NCBI GenBank assembly: GCA_963970005.1
Contig: CAXAMN010028994.1
Coordinates: forward strand, 279,233-343,232
DNA length: 64,000 nt
From: Durusdinium trenchii
Taxonomy: Eukaryota > Sar > Dinophyceae > Suessiales > Symbiodiniaceae
Direction of reading: 5' to 3'
A program made the position numbers and the translations under genes. Every line of letters starts with the position of its first letter. Positions within the stretch are counted from its first letter, which is position 1. Of this stretch, positions 1 through 12,000 are shown one piece after another. A model generated the notes under the pieces. The model saw nothing but the letters and a program-made list of their open reading frames with translations, was not told where the DNA came from and ran no database searches.

Positions 1-855
1 GGTCCGAGGATCATCCCGCCTGGATGCTTCTTGCTGCAAATATTCCTTCCGGCCAATCTTGTTTGACTTCTGTTTTGGCTTCTCAGTGGTCTGATCATCA
101 TCCGGCCCTTTTTCCTCACGTTCCTCCACATTAACTTCCTCCTTCTTTCCCTCCTTACGCTCATCCTTCTTGCGTTCCACCTTCTCTTTCTTCTCAGGTT
201 CCTCCGCCAACTTAACTTCCTTCTTCTTTCCCTCCTTAGGATTCTTGCATTCGTTCTCAGGCTCCTCCGCCTTAACTTCCTTCTTCTTTCCATCCTTAGG
301 CTCATCCTTCTTGCGTTCCACCTTCTTGTTGTTCTCAGATTCCTCCGCCTTAGCTTCCTTTTTCTTGCCCGCCTTAGTCTCATCCTTCTTGCGTTCCACC
401 TTCTTGGGCTCACTCTTTTTGGATTCATTCTTGGGGGCGTTCTTCAACGCCTCCTCTTCATGCTTTGTGTTGGATTCCTCCTTCTTCTTCAGCTCTTCAT
501 CCTCTGAGATGTCATCCAATACTTCATCATCAGACAAAGGTTCTTCTGAATCCAATGCATTAGATTCCTCTTCTGAAAGTGCTGAACGCTTCTTTGCTGT
601 CTTTCCTTTCCCTTTGCCTGCTTTGGCCTTCGCCACTCTGCCTGCTTGAGGCTTCTCCTCCTTGGCTGCCTTTGCTTCTTTTTTCTCTTGTTTTTTGGCG
701 TCCTTTGCATCTTGTTTTGCATTGCTGATGTCTCTCAGCAGCGCTGCCTTCCTCTCTTCGCTCATGTTCGGATTGGACTTGGCATTGCTGGTCAGAACTG
801 TCATCGGCATCTCGGGCTTTTGGGGGACTTTTGGCATCTCAGGTTCACCTTTCTC
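1..855 (-). CDS. Terminal exon of gene 2: Lys/Glu-rich repetitive tail
   Basis: This exon opens at a CAG acceptor (857-856) and stays open for 285 codons to the window edge. It begins EKGEPEMPKVPQKPEMP, continues with Ala/Lys-rich sequence and an acidic patch (SEEESNALDSEEPLSDDE), then repeats of the type KVERKKDE / GKKKEVKAEEPE between about 410 and 110. The unit is about 51-63 bp and imperfect. Such charged low-complexity tails are usually disordered and often bind nucleic acid or chromatin; that is inference. The exons upstream (1043-984 and about 1262-1126) join it in phase 0, each ending CAG, and the 984 donor is GC. The opposite strand reads as a Ser/Phe-rich open frame that is only a shadow. 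Confidence 0.7.
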
Positions 856-3800
856 CTGCGGGTGTCAGTTAGTGGAGCCGGCGTGAGTGTGAATCATACA
901 ATGAAGTCACAATGAAGTATGAACATTAGTAATATACATGATCATCTTTTGCATTCGGTGTTCAAGACACCAACACGACAAGCCTGTGGGACTTTCTGCC
1001 CCGAGGCTTCAGATGTAGCACCCTCTGGGCTGAACAAGGCCGCCTGAGAATCGGAAAAGAAACTAGTCGTTAGAATATGTTAGAATCAGATTGAGTTCAA
1101 AAAGAACGACAAAGATTCCCAATACCTGAGCAATTGGCTCTGTTTGGCGGCGTCTGAATTGTACCAGGGCTTTCTGCCGCCAATCTCTGGAAGTCCTCAA
1201 GTGGGGTCTGAACACATATTTCACTAGCTTTTGGTTTGATGAGGAAACGATTTGCAACAACTTCATGTGTCAAATAGTGGCCTGGTCAAAGCCTTGGCTT
1301 GCCAGAAGATCTTCTAGATTTGGCATGGCGATGGGTCTTTTTGTCGGTCTCGCTTGGTGCACTTTGAACTATGTGATTGGTTTGAGCCAGGAGCTGGTAG
1401 ATACTGCTGGCTGCTTTACGAAGAGGCGCAAATCACAGCACAAATCGGTCACTTACACCAAACAAGCGACTGGCAAAGAATTGATTTCCAAGACGGGTTT
1501 CAATAAACAAGACAGGCCGGGATACTGTGTTTCTCCTGGAGCCTCATCTTTTGGAGTTTTTCTTCTTTCATAAATCGGCTCGAACCGTGGGCAATTTGAA
1601 ACTCACCAGTCCCCAAGGTGACATCAGAGAAGGAGACCTGGGCCAAAATGCTAAAGGGCGAAAGACATATACCTGTTCCCATTGACACGCGCGAAAGTTG
1701 GACGGGTTGGAAATTCGATCCAGACCAACAGTAAGCCAAGTCTCTAGAAACAGCTTGAATTGTTGACCATCAACAATTTGGCTCACTGTTCCATCGCGCT
1801 GCTTCGCCCTCGTCAATACCAGGGTCGTATTTGCCACGCGACCGCTCATCTTGCTTTCCAAAATGTATTTGTCAAGGAGGTCCTCCATCGTGAGAGGCTC
1901 GTCCCATGGTTCCAAGACCTCTTGCTCGACCGGCTCCGCAGGTGCAACCTCCAAAGACTTCGCACTCAAGTGGAACCTGAGGTGCAAGTGCAGAGTTGGG
2001 AGATTGGGATGGTTGGGGCATTGGGATGGTTGGGTCGCTGTGCTCCAACCACTTAGCAGCCAACCCAAAAATGACTCTGAGACTAAAAAGGCATGCAAAC
2101 TTGAGTCATTAAACCTTGAGTCAAATTGTTCCAGGAGTTGTTTCCAGTCAGCTCCGTGGACAACGTCCTCCACATGCCTGGCTCGAATGGAAGCTGGGAG
2201 TGATACCTTGTAACGTTCCCAGCCACGCTTGCCTGGCGTGGCATCATACTCCACCTTTGCAAGCCGCAATGGGTAGGATGACAGCTCCAACTTGCTGTTG
2301 GGCGCTTGTGCTGGTGGCTTTGGCTCGTATGCACGGACGTCTTTGAAACGAGCATGTCCAGACTTCCATTCCTAGAGGGGCCGGGCTCTTCACAATTACC
2401 ACCCCCTCTCAAGAGTGGGTCGAAGATGGATTATAACGATTATACCTTGAAGTAAGTTGGTGGTGATTCCAAACTTGTTTAAAAGTTAAAGCACAGCAGT
2501 CAAAATAGACTACAACCCCATCCTCAAGCAACTCTAGTGCTACTGTCTTCTCCACGAACTGTGCAGTGCTCAAGTTCTTTGTCATGCTTAAAGACCTGAA
2601 GTTGATGTTGGTGCCTGGGTTGGACTCTTGCCATGAACGTGTAGCCCGCTCCAACATCCCGTCGTAGGGAGTAAGATTGATCAAAGCGATGGTCTCATGT
2701 GGCAAGTCGGCTTTGGCGAGAAGACTTTCCATGATAGCTTTTGCCATGGCATCTTGCACCAAAAATTGGGCGCTCTCTTGTACCTCTGACAAAGACCTCC
2801 GAATCCGGGTTGGAATGATATGGCGCCATACCACGGCACTACACTCAGACTCACCAAAAATGGGGTAGTCATGGGTCATACTCCAACTTACAGTAACCGT
2901 ACCACCTCAGATGGGATGTTTAACATGCTTTTTTGTCACCCAGCAGGTTTTACCACCCCTGCCTTTGGCCCTCGCTCGCATGCGGGAGCGCGTCTTTCTC
3001 TGCAACAGGCACTTTGTAGCTCCCCTCGGGCTGCCAAGCGACCTCTTGGCGCGTGGCCCTGCAAGGACAGGCGGACAGTCATTATCATTGTCAAGTGTTT
3101 ATGATTGCATCTTGCTCTTACATACTAAACAGACAGTGAGTCGTGTTAACACCATCATGTGTTTAAGAGTAGACGCGCTGGACAGTTGCCATTTTCTTAC
3201 CTTGGATGTTTGTAGAAACCGGGCCTTTCTTGCAAGAGCTGACACTGCATAAAACAATTGCCAGCGTCACTTTTGATGCAAGCATCGCTGAACACGACCC
3301 AGCAATTGAAAATCAATGGCACTTTGCGAGAACGTGGCGGCTGCTGACACCTGAGGGCCACTCCTTCACTCCATAGCCCTCGAGCATCAAATTTGTCCTC
3401 CCACCGCCTGCAGGTGAATATAGGTGAATGCAAAAACACTATCTACTTGCCATGAGCGAGAAGTGTGACTAAAAACTATTGAGAACTCATGCCAAAAGCG
3501 CTAGTCAGGCATGTTTAAAACAAAACAAACTTTAATAGCTCATGGCTCCTGAGCTCTCCTCTGTAGCCAGAGTGGGAAGCCTTGTCAGACAGCAACCATG
3601 GTGCCACCACAAAAGCCACAGATGTATTTGGCCGTTTTTTCAATCCATGAGCAAGCAGCTCTGTGTACTCGTTGAGCTCTGCGTTGGAGCAGCGCCCACA
3701 CTTCATCAAGTCTAGGATCATGACGACGGGATTGTCAGGAAATCGTGTCAAGAACTGCAGGGGCGTCAATAAGCAAAACAAGATGATGAACACTAGTGAC

Positions 3801-6689
3801 ATGACAATCTTAACTCTTCGCAGAACAGTGACATGGCTTTGTTTGGAAAGCATGTTTGGTCCAAACCCCTGGCCCTGTCAATGAGCGCTACTTGGTCTTT
3901 GATGTTGCCGCTGTGAACTGCCACATGTGATGCCATGTGTTCAGCAACTATGCCAGCCCCTATGCTGTTCTGGTGACGCAAATGCATCACCTTCTCAGTG
4001 CGAGCTGCCTGTTCCGAAGAGGAGACCGCCTTCATGAGCTGACCCAACTGCGCTGCATCTCTAGCTAGAGAAAGGCAGTCTGCATCGAACTGTGCTTTGC
4101 GGGCGTTGAGAGTCAAATTGTCCACTGTTGCATCCGTTGCAGCCACCTTGGTCGACACTGTTTCCTTGGGCTTGGGTACATTCTCCAACCAAAGGTTTGT
4201 CTCCTCAATTCTGAAACCGTCATCCAGTACTGCCAGGTACCCATCCATCTCCGCGTTGAAGTCCCTCAATGTCTTAAATGATTGCACATGGTCTTCAAAA
4301 CATATTTCCCTAGAAACTTAAAAGAAAAGAACATTGGGCCAGATCAACTTGAAAGAAAAGAACAGTACATAGGTTCCAATGGCTTCAACAAGCAACCCTT
4401 CCACGCAGCGTTCCCCAATAGATGTCACGAGCTCCTCGTTGAAAAGCTTGTTCCCGTCGGCGTCCACGGCATTCTTCATACCAGCGTAGATGGTATGCAA
4501 GAGGCAAATGCGATCACATTCAGCAGCCCAATCTTGCATGGAGAGCCTAGAAACAACCTTGCTTCCGCGACGGTTCAAAATCTCGTGCAAGAACAGGATT
4601 CGTTCGATGAAACCCTCCTGTTTGCCAGCGTCCATAGTCAATATGGCTGACCAGGTGTGACTCCTTCTGGCCCTGATGTCTTTGGACAGCCCCCCCGATC
4701 AGGAAGCGACCGTCAAGCAGCATTGCATTCGAGAATGCTGCAGGGCCAGGAACGACAATCAATGAACAGCAACATATGACAGACTCAATGCAGTTTCATT
4801 AAGTATCAACAGATAGCTTGGCGCGGTCTACAAATGTCTATCCATAGTTTCCACACACTAGTGGGGAATTTGTTGTTTATTTGTGTCTCAGACTGGCCTG
4901 CTTGGTCAGCTCGGTGCACATGGAAGTGTGTCTCGAGCAATGTCCAGGACTTCGGTGAGATGCCAGCCTCAAAGAGCAGTTCAAGCCCAAGAGAAAGGGA
5001 CAAGTCAGATTGAACACCAATTATTGGTCATAAGTCATAGGGGGACAGAAACCAATCAATGGTCCGGACAAGTTGGTTAATAAGACAAGTGGCAGAAAAT
5101 CCGTACATGAAGATTGCTGTAGAAGAGTCTATCTGGAATCTTTTTGCAAAGGCAGCCACTTCGTAGGAGTTGTACTCTTCGATGGCCTTCAGAAAGGCTT
5201 CTTTGGGCTGAAGGTCTCGGTCCTTTGGACATGGGCGGGAAGGGACTAAACTGGGACTAGACTGACTAGACTTTGAACTTCTCCTAGAAGTAACCATGAA
5301 GGTTTTCTCTTTTGACGAGTGAACGGGCAGGCTCGAGTTTAAAAGTTTTCCCATCTAAGTCTGCTATGAAGCCCGTCCTCCACCACCAATTCATCTGCAC
5401 GTGATTTGAAGAGCATGACCTTTTGCAACAAAGTCTTCCGCTGTCGCTCGGATTCTTGTTCATGAGTTTGCATCCGTCGCCACAAGCAATCAACCCTTGA
5501 GGTGGAAACAAACTTGCACTTGATGAACCTCACCGTCTTCAAGAACCTGCCAATCAACAGGCGGATGAAGGCTTGCTCCACCTACCTCCTGAAGTATTTT
5601 GGGTGGTGTTCAATTGGACCATGAATAGATAAGCGTCACCCTGGGAGGGCCCAAGTTTCCCAAGATTCTAGGACGACGGTTTGGACCAAACCATCACCCT
5701 GGGTGGGGTGTTCTGGGTCCATTTCTGGCACCCCAGAATATGTTGGATTATATTCCGCCGCCGATCGAATATTAATAATATATATCCTGGGTCGGGACAA
5801 GGAATACCCTATGATATTCTGGGTGCAATAATTGATATTCTGCGATGGAGAGCCAGGACGACGGTTTCACCCAAACCATCACCCTGGGACCCTTGGGATT
5901 TTGGATGGTTTTAGGGCGACCCTTTTCATCTGACTACCGGGCCTTGTAAAATCTGCTTGCATCTCTTCAGACATATCACGCTTATGCATGTAGGTGTAAA
6001 CCACTGCGAACAGGATGATGGACAACCGCCCCAATCCTTTGACGCAATCCAGACATTCGAAGTTGTAGGGTCCCTCAGGCTTGGTCCCCAGTGATGGTCG
6101 TACTTCAGCTGTGCAACGCCAGGACTCAAACCCGCGATGGAGCACGTCCTTCGCGGTCATGACCCAAGAATGAAATATTGGGAGACCGTCAGATGGACGT
6201 GTGTAGCACATAGCCAGTAAAGGGACGTCAGCGATGTCGGTCAAATGGTCCATTGAAGCCTGCAGGAATGAGTTATGGCTAGGGGTTGACGCTTCATGAA
6301 TTATTCTTTATATATAACCATAAGAAGTAACAGTAATAAAAATGCTACAGGCGACCATCTATCTGAGGAGCTGGGAAGTTGTACGTCCTTGGGTCTGGAA
6401 ATTCAGGGTCTAACTCTGTGAGCCATGTCAACAATGGCTCCATGATGTCTTTCTTCTTCAGACATCCCACAAGCCATTCGACTGGGTGCTCATCAACGGG
6501 GAGTTCGATTTTCCTAAGGACAGGTCTTTCAAACAAGATTCTAAAGTTTAGTAGCCTAGCACGAAGTCATGTCTACATGTTGCCACAAAGCTTCTTTACA
6601 TCTTCATAGACGTGGCTTGCCCAAACTCTCGTGGTTCTCAGGTCCTTCTTGCTCCGATCATCCGGGGCCGCCGTGGCACGCTTCCCCAT
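1..6689 (-). CDS. Gene 2: large multi-exon protein of unknown function, 5' end at ATG 6689, runs off left edge
   Basis: I recognise no family. The probable start is ATG 6689-6687, beginning MGKRATAAPDDRSKKDLR. Exons that splice in phase (all minus): 6689-6592, 6540-6372, 6259-5921, 5581-about 5350, about 5230-5079, about 4957-4895, 4617-4369, 4272-3874, 3754-3531, 3407-3220, 2905-2475, 2371-2115, 1976-1726, then one or two unresolved exons, about 1262-1126, 1043-984 and 855-1. Donors are a mix of GT and GC; acceptors are AG. The exon at 4272-3874 is helical, with heptad-like runs such as AEMDGYLAVLDDGFRIEE. The exon at 2905-2475 is compact and globular-looking (ALINLTPYDGMLERATRSW). The last exon is Lys/Glu-rich. 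Only 178 nt separate its start from the stop of the methyltransferase gene upstream, so the two may be co-transcribed or be parts of one element. Junctions at 5350-4895 and 1725-1262 are uncertain. Confidence 0.72.
130..410 (-). repeat. Imperfect in-frame tandem repeat (KVERKKDE / GKKKEVKAEEPE)
   Basis: Four to five degenerate units of roughly 51-63 bp keep the reading frame and encode alternating Lys-rich and Glu-rich blocks. Unit boundaries are marked by recurring cttccttcttctttcc on the plus strand. Length change by slippage is likely but cannot be tested from one allele. Confidence 0.7.
5669..5888. repeat. Direct-repeat pair inside an intron of gene 2
   Basis: A sequence of about 35 bp, containing aggacgacggttt then ccaaaccatcaccctggg, occurs at 5671-5705 and again at 5852-5888. 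It brackets about 150 bp of AT-rich sequence within the intron between the exons ending at 5921 and starting at 5581. Flanking direct repeats fit an inserted element or an introner-type intron arising by insertion with duplication. Confidence 0.6.
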
Positions 6690-6867
6690 CTTTGATGAGG
6701 CCGAGCTCCAACCAAAATTTCTCAGCGCTACTGGTGTCACATGTTGATAGTACATATTAAAATATGACCAATCCAAAATGAAGAACGAAGGCAAACACAT
6801 ATTTTCCAAAGGCCTCAAGCGAGTTTGCAGGTCCTCAATTAATGGCCAGTCTAAACCCGTGCAACTT

Positions 6868-8648
6868 TCAAGCAGTGGGTTTCATGTCCAAAGCTAGCAC
6901 AGCAGCAAGCAAAATGGCACCAACGCATGATGCTGACATCGAATTGCCAGCAGCCCGAGCGATTTGCCTTTCGCTCAAACAAGAGAGTTCAAGCTTAGGT
7001 GATCCGCATTTCCTGGCTTGACCTGGAGTTACAGGCAAAAGCTGGGAACTCACCATCTCATGACCTGTCAGGAAGCGCTTGTGCTCCTGCTGCGATGTGC
7101 GAAGAGTGGGGCGGCTTGGAGACTCATGGTTTACATGGTTCACTGAACAAAAAAGGGTCAACACTTAGCATGATTTCTCTCCTCATGGAATATGCGAGCT
7201 GAATTTGTTGTCAATGTTTGAAGGCTACCGCATTTTAGCTCTCCACGTCCACGCCCATTGGCAGCATATTGTGTCAGGTCGGGGCACAGAACCTTCTTCC
7301 CGCCTTTCCGGTATTCCATCAAGTTCTCAGCCTGACAAAAGACAACAGGTTGTAGGATAACTTTATAAGGACCTGGCTAACTCATGGCTAACCCATGGTA
7401 ACTCAATGTTAACCTGGCCTCGGCAGGTGTGAGTTTTGAAGGGCCCAGTGTCATCCACCAAAAGTCAGATGCGCTTCCGATGACGCGCGCTGCCAGTGAG
7501 TCGATCAGGTCTGTCAAAGTTCCCTCATATGTCCAGACTACACGACGGGTATTCCATGTCAAAATGTATACTCTTGGTCTTCCCGCTGCAACCCCAAAAA
7601 TTCTGGGATCAATCACGACGCTTTCTTGGCGCCAGTGTGCCCCCAAGTGCTTTTTGGGAATGGTTGGTGAATACTCTGGAACGTTTTCGATCACCATGAT
7701 GTCCGCATATTGCTTGGTTTCCCTGTAGTATGCTTCGTGGGTTGCAAACAATGCAGAAGCTTCCCTCTGCATCTTACCCATGCGGCTGAACGAAGTGCAC
7801 ACGGGACCTAGGCAGGAATTCTATCAATCACCATTCACCAGTGACTCCAGTGACCTGTTTGTCATATATACTGTGACTGTGAATGGGCGCTGAGGTCAAA
7901 ACCAGCAGCATTGACCTGCAATCCTTGGCGGTTGAGGTAGGGAAACTGGTGAGCTTGAGGCAAACTGGTTCCAATTCCATGTCAACCTCATGTTGCAAAC
8001 AAGTTTCGTCTCTTTTTCGAAATGAACTTCCTTACCTTGCACATCTTCTTGTGGGTTGAGCAGTACTGAAGGGTTCTGGTAGCACTGAACTTAGTGATAT
8101 CAGTGACATTGCAGCAGCCGAAAGTTGAAGCCAGAACCTGCTGGCATCCGGCGTCCACTTCACAAGTGAACTCGAACAAAACATTGTGGTTCAGCTGACT
8201 CTTTCCAGGTAGGTGCTTGCGAACGAACTCCTGAGCTGCCGTCTCCAGGCTTCTGAGGGCCTCAAGTTGATTGGACTGTTTCACGGAAGAATAGTCAAGA
8301 GTAGAGGAGACACTTGACTTATGTTCAAAACATTAGCATTACATCTCAAAAAAGACATGCACTTAAGTTGAGGTCAAGGCTGTTTCTGGTGCCCCAATCC
8401 CAGAAAATGAAGACGAGAATGTCCAACACCACCGTCTCAAGCGCTTAGCAACCCAACTCGGTCCGAATCGATCCGATAACCTGGTCAAATACACCTTTGC
8501 CCAAGAAAAGGCATCCATGACAGAAGCAAATCCTTGTGGGTGGCTCTCCGAGGCAGCATCAACGGTAGTCTTGGGGTAGCGGAACGGCTTCATCTTCTTC
8601 TTCCTGCCACGGGCGCAAAATGACTGCGAGTTCAATGGGACATCACAA
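6868..8648 (-). CDS. C5-cytosine DNA methyltransferase module (C-terminal part of gene 1)
   Basis: C5-MTases transfer a methyl group from S-adenosylmethionine to cytosine in DNA. Exons, all minus and in phase: 8648-8381, 8275-8036, 7915-7903 (13 nt), 7807-7419, 7331-7229, 7142-7054, 6993-6868 with TGA stop. Motifs in order: I SSFSGIGAPET (SAM site), II FEFTCEVDAGCQQVLAS, IV AGPVCTSFSRMGK with the catalytic Pro-Val-Cys in place of the usual Pro-Cys, VI ENVPEY, VIII DPRIFGVAAGRPRVYI, then the target-recognition stretch CPDLTQYAANGRGRG and RPTLRTSQQEHKRFLTGHEM, and motif X ERQIARAAGNSMSASCVGAI. Nothing obvious is missing and no frame is broken, so it may be active. Intron donors are GC (8380), GT, GT, GC (7418), GT, GT. 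The module could be its own gene, but the exon at 9344-9091 splices to 8648 in phase, giving a fusion with the transposase-like half. Confidence 0.9.
7903..7915 (-). CDS. 13-nt microexon encoding part of methyltransferase motif IV
   Basis: The bases GTCAATGCTGCTG lie between a GCAG acceptor and a GTTTTG donor. Joining them to the exon ending at 8036 (KKMCK) and the one starting at 7807 gives KVNAAGPVCTSFSRMG, the expected motif IV. Without it the frame is lost. Flanking introns are 8035-7916 and 7902-7808. Confidence 0.75.
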
Positions 8649-9090
8649 CTGCGAGCCTATCCCCATGTTTCAGGTTATTCTTGATCACTCGTCGTCCTGA
8701 AGTCCTGCATTGAGAAGACCATGTTCTAATCGTTCCCAGTGAGATGCTGAAACTAGAGAGTGACCAAGTGTAATTTTAAGAGGTCCTTGGATTGGATGTT
8801 GCCATATGGATTGCGTCTTTCAACTTCCAGAGCGGCATTGGGCACTATTCCCACCCAATTACCCTCACACTGTGTGTTTGGTCCAAATTACTGTTAAATA
8901 AGAAAGAAGCACCAAAGAATCCGGCTTGGTTTGAAAGACTTGCACCTGGACAACATTGAACAACAACTCATTTTCCCGGCACCCTGATGTCTATTGTGAA
9001 CAGCAGTGTAGCTGTCTAAAAGACCCCAGCTGGATCGAATGCTTTAAGATCCACCATGTGTGAACTTGGCTACATGTGAGCCACCCTCAC

Positions 9091-12000
9091 TGACTGCCAG
9101 GCTCGTTCTGGCTGCCGCCCTTCGCCACCAAGAGGTTGTCCTGGAGAGGCAATGTGGGAAACATCAAGTTCTCTAAGTATAGTTCAAAGTATATATTGGT
9201 AGACATCGTCGCCGGGCCTTCTCCCTGAAGTTTGTTGATGACGTCTTCTGTACCATGGCCTGACAGCTGACAGAGGAGGTGCATTGTTCTTAGGAGAACG
9301 AATCCTGCCTTAGGGGATCGATAGGTCTGTGGAACATCAACCACCTGCCAAATGTCTAGGATTTGAAAGTCAGTCTGTTGAAGCAACTCCAAATCTTCAC
9401 CTGAGTGTCTTCGAAGAGGATTGGATCATCCAAGTTGACCTGAATGCATTGCTCCATGTTTTTCCATTTATAGCAGCCGGGGAAACTGTGCTCTTAGTAG
9501 CCAAGCCTTCGTGTCCAAAGCTGTTGGATTTAAACCTGTAGACTCTGCATCAACCTGTCACGGACGGAGCGTGAGATGACTCCATGTTTAGTTAACTGAC
9601 TCAGTGCACCTGTGTATCTGGATATGTATCCGGCAAAGAATCATCGATCACTATCAAAACCGGTGATTGGTAGCTCTCGAACTCCAGTGTCTCAGGTGGG
9701 AATGGGTCCTGTAGCCAATCAGTGGGTTTGACGTGAGGCGAAAGAAGCACAGGAAGACTATGGCCTGAGCATTCTGCCGCCTGGCGGATTGGCAAATGAG
9801 GGGTCCGAACACTGGGTCTAAATTGTTTAGAAAAGAACACTGCATAGTGCCTGAAGGTGGACCCATGACGAAGTTTCTTCCGCGGTGAGCGCTCCCGATA
9901 TGCCATGACCACCCTATGCAGCAACCCCTCAAAGCAGCTTGAACCTGACACCTGACACATAATAACCAGTTGTCCTCAACGCTGCCAAACTCAATGACTG
10001 GATTTAGAATGACTGGATTTTGAAAGCAAACATTTGAAACATCTTGAAACAAATGACATCATTTTCCATCGAGGCGATTCAGTCGCGCACCCTGATTTGT
10101 GCCTGAAATTTCATTGCTGGCAAAACACGGCCAAGAACTGCTGCCTGACCTTGAATTTTGATCTCATCAGGGTTTCCTGGTTCCTCAAACCATGGTAGTG
10201 GGTGCAAGGGGCCAGGGGTCCTGTTCCTGATCAAATCGACCAAGAACTCTGCAGCCCTTCCAGATGTGCCAGTGGGGAAGCGAGTCACCATGATTCGGGC
10301 TAGTTGTAAGTAGTGTTCAGCTTTCTGTGCTTTCACAGCTGCCAAAGGTCTTGGCACCTGCGGTCCTCCACGAAGAATCAGGCGTATGATCTGCTGAGGC
10401 AAGACCAGCAGGGGCTCCTGCGCATGATTTGTGCAACAAAGTGTTCTGCATAATATATTCATTCATGTATAAGTATGTTTCTTTCAGTATTGAAACTTAA
10501 GCAAACTGACAATTAAACAAAGATCCTGTTCGAGGCAGTCATTTGATGCATATCTCTTCACCATGCAAATCACATCCAGTTCGTGACTTTGGAGATTGCC
10601 ACGTACATCTTCCACCACTCGGAGATTTCTCGGGATGTCTGTTCAGGAAAGAATATAGGTTTCAGTCAGGAAAGGCATTCAAAGCAGAGTCACAGTTCAA
10701 CTATTGGCTAGCCTCTTCTTGCTAGGAAGACGAAGGAATGAATTCCGCTTGAATCCGTTTTGAGGCCTCCCTTGAACTGCACCGGAAGTTGATCATACCT
10801 GACGCGGAGCAAAAAATGGCAAGGGGCAGCTGGGTTGGGAACACCGGAAGTGGTTGTGCTGCCGAGAAACCAGGCTTTCCAATCACGACAAGAGGTGACA
10901 TACTCAACATTGATCCGTGCTTTCTCCCCGATCCACTGTCGAATACGGATTCTTTCCAGGATATGTTTGAGTTTCCTAAGTGCAACATGACCCCATTGTC
11001 CTGGTTTATTTAAAAGGAACCCTCCTGCAGGTCCTAAGCGCATGCAAGGTTCATAACCAAGTCGGGCGGATCACACATCAGGTCCACAAACTTGATGCTT
11101 TTTGCGATCAGTCCGAAGACTTGATCTTAGATCACCCCACCCAAAGAAAACAAAAATGGTCCAAGAGCTAACAGCTGGAAAACACAATCCAAGGCCAATC
11201 AAAAGCAAGAATCCCAAGGCATTGTGCGTGTGTCCGCACCGGCTGAAGCAGAAACCCGTGCACTTCATTTTAGATCTTCCCACCAATGCCGCGAGATGCT
11301 TGAGGCATGGATTGTTTTTGTTCTCCCGCACAGTATTATCAGCCTCCAGTAACACTACACCCCGTGCTGTGCAATGCAAGAAATCCCGCTGCTACTGCCA
11401 TGTGCTTCCTGCCCCCCCAACAGTGCAATCAAGAAACCCATGCGAAGCAAGTGCTAGGCAAGGGCTGACCCAGGGATTCAAACCTGTCGATGCAGTCCTG
11501 AAGAGCCTTCTGAAAGCATTCGATTACAAGCGAGCTGTCCGCTGGGATACAAGGATGCACAAGATAAAGGTTTAGTGCTATCCCGTGTATCCATACTGCC
11601 TGCACCTTCATCCTCGGTCGGAGGAGTCCATTTGCCTCCTTTGATCGTTGTATCAGCCTGTCCCTTGGACAAGCCCATTTGGCTTGGTCCATCCCGTCCT
11701 TATATATTCCATCATGATTGATTCCAATCCGTGCTATCCCAGTATACCCCAGCCCAGTGCTAGGCAAGGGCTGACCTGAGACGTGCATCCAAGGTACCCA
11801 TGTCAGGGACAGGATGTCATGGTCGCTTTCCAGTGGTGACATACCCTGGCGACGGACCGCCACTAAGTGCTGCTTCTGCAACTGTGCTTTAAAAAATGCT
11901 CGCTATTATTATTATTATGTCAGCCTGGCCTGAAGGTATTCTTCCAACTGCCGGTCTTTTCCAACAGCGTCAAGATGTCTCTTGTATGACTGTGCAATGT

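Noticed and set aside
170-649. Plus-strand open frame rich in Ser, Phe and Leu at the left edge
   Set aside because: It is the antisense shadow of the Lys/Glu-rich exon of gene 2, which has a proper acceptor and joins two upstream exons in phase.
11102-11575. Plus-strand 157-codon open frame
   Set aside because: It lies opposite the ADNTVRENKNN and DGMDQAKW exons, which match a known family in the other direction.
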